Origin: Arbacia lixula
Lineage: Eukaryota; Echinodermata; Echinoidea; Arbacioida; Arbaciidae
DNA length: 64,000 bases
Reading direction: 5' to 3'
Assembly: GCA_963669155.1 (NCBI GenBank)
Contig: OZ022576.1
Coordinates: forward strand, 28,921,938 to 28,985,937
Below are positions 62,789 through 64,000 of the stretch, in pieces (positions within the stretch are counted from its first letter, which is position 1; every line of letters starts with the position of its first letter). The translations under genes and the position numbers were made by a program. The notes under the pieces were generated by a model. It had not been told where the DNA came from and searched no databases. It saw only the letters and a program-made list of their open reading frames with translations.

Positions 62789-64000
62789 GTATACATTTTA
62801 CAAAGCAGACGGACTATGCAGTCTCCATACTCGAGTACAAGGCATGGAATGGCCGACTCTGTGTACGTTCATAATGCCTGTCAAAGTGCTGTTCCTTTTA
62901 TTACCTATCAATGTTGAATTTATGATCGAAACATATTCAATAATTATTGTGATATCTAGCTCCAAAGACGGGTTTCCTTTTTGTGGGACGCACTGTATAA
63001 TCAAGGATAATAAATTATATGTAAAGAGGTGTTGAAAATGATATTTTGTTTTACCAAAATAAATCAACATTATTTTTCACATAAATGTTAGAAAAGAAAA
63101 CGCTTGGCAAATTCTTGAGATTTTGGTCCCTCATCTAGGGAGAGGAGGGAGAGACTACCCAACCTAAAGTTACTGTAGAAAAGGGGAGTACATATGCCCC
63201 TGAGCGATCGCTGCCCGTGCTAAAAGAAAATGGATACAACCTTAACTTGCGCAGCCGCAAAGTTTTACATTGATCTATAATGATAGGCCTGCAAATATTG
63301 TTTAATTCGGTGACAACCATGTGGAGTAATGTCGAAAAACATACAAATTGAGATGATCAATGCAATCTTTTAAAATAGTGCAAACAAAAAGGACCTTTGT
63401 GTTAGAACTGATATTCAAAATATGTCAACCGGTTGCTTGTATACTGAAATGAATAGAGACCCACATGTATTTACCGTGATAAATCAGAAGTTCAATTATT
63501 TATTGCCTTTCCCTTCTTGCTCACTAATCACTTATTTTTTTGAAGCTACATTCAAATATTTTGTATCAATTGATATCAATAGATTTTTACTGGTTCCAGT
63601 TGATTTCAACTGGAACCAGTTGGAATTTCCAACTGGTCCCAACTGGTTTTTCCTTCTGGGTGTGTGGGAGGGGGGCGATATGATTCCGAACAACAGCTAT
63701 TATACCACCCCTGGCCTCCTAACACACGTATTGTCTCATATCACCTCTATTTGCCTATCTATTGCAGACATTCAATGGCTGTGCAGTGTGGCGTGAATCT
63801 CGTGACTGAATTCTGTAACCGGAGATAATTATATTCTTCGGGATTGAGCAAACACACATCAACTAGGGACAGTCCCTGCATCAACCAACCAGTCCGTACA
63901 ATTATCTAGTGCGGTTTATTGTTTACATTGAAAAGAGGAAGTTGTGTTTCAAATAAGACTTAAAGCATATTTTTTAACTGATCTGTAATTATTCCAGCCA
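62789..64000. other. no gene seen
   Basis: AT-rich. A palindromic patch at 63590-63655 repeats actggttccagttg, caactggaaccagttgg and ccaactggtcccaactgg. The ORF at 63422-63796 has no recognisable domain. Confidence 0.5.

Noticed and set aside
63422-63796. 124-codon plus-strand ORF near the window end
   Set aside because: Runs through a palindromic 'ccagttgg' repeat patch and has no recognisable domain.

Overview
The window is nuclear DNA of an animal. It has introns with GT/AG borders, long AT-rich introns, many (CA)n, (GA)n and (AT)n microsatellites, poly-C tracts and a dense load of retrotransposon and DNA-transposon relics. Extracellular F5/8C and PAN-like modules, a D-aspartate oxidase gene, a PIF/Harbinger with a MADF protein, Penelope-like, CR1/L2-like, L1/Tx1-like and Ty3/gypsy elements, and long-TIR repeats with 'tttgatgaaaatccgtcaaa' cores fit a marine deuterostome invertebrate. 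An echinoderm is my best guess, but the species cannot be fixed from the sequence alone.

Layout. 1-5765 is a 29-bp purine-rich satellite arranged in a 2234-bp higher-order repeat. 5.8-21.7 kb holds no clear gene apart from a possible signal-peptide exon at 6958-7029; it contains several non-autonomous fold-back elements. 21.69-39.03 kb is a plus-strand gene for a secreted or cell-surface protein: signal peptide, F5/8 type C domain over three main exons, four consecutive copies of a ~133-residue domain I do not recognise (one phase 1-1 exon each), and a C-terminal PAN/Apple-like Cys module. Its second intron carries a 5.49-kb PIF/Harbinger transposon (22372-27859, TAA target duplication) with a transposase and a convergent MADF-like gene. 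Its third intron carries a Penelope-like relic, tandem ~407-bp units with tRNA-like genes (UCA anticodon) and a CR1/L2-like LINE fragment.

39.8-57.6 kb is a minus-strand D-aspartate oxidase-like gene, convergent with the first. Six downstream exons join in a single consistent frame. Upstream of them are two intact candidate first exons (50262-50509 and 57385-57617), each coding the FAD-binding start and each ending in the phase the shared exon 2 needs, plus one decayed first-exon copy at 47090-47392. The last ~90 residues of the enzyme are not found.

57.7-64 kb is mobile DNA: a RecQ-helicase-like ORF between inverted repeats, a CpG-rich repeat family with a tRNA-like head, and the 3' end of a Ty3/gypsy element with polypurine tract and short LTR.

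The most notable points are the alternative first-exon arrangement of the oxidase, the unrecognised four-copy domain, the two identical 4-bp insertions that break both Harbinger genes, the tRNA pair with a compensating stem change, and the helicase fragment in an inverted-repeat unit. All exon calls are made by eye from splice signals, phase continuity and remembered family features; no search was run.
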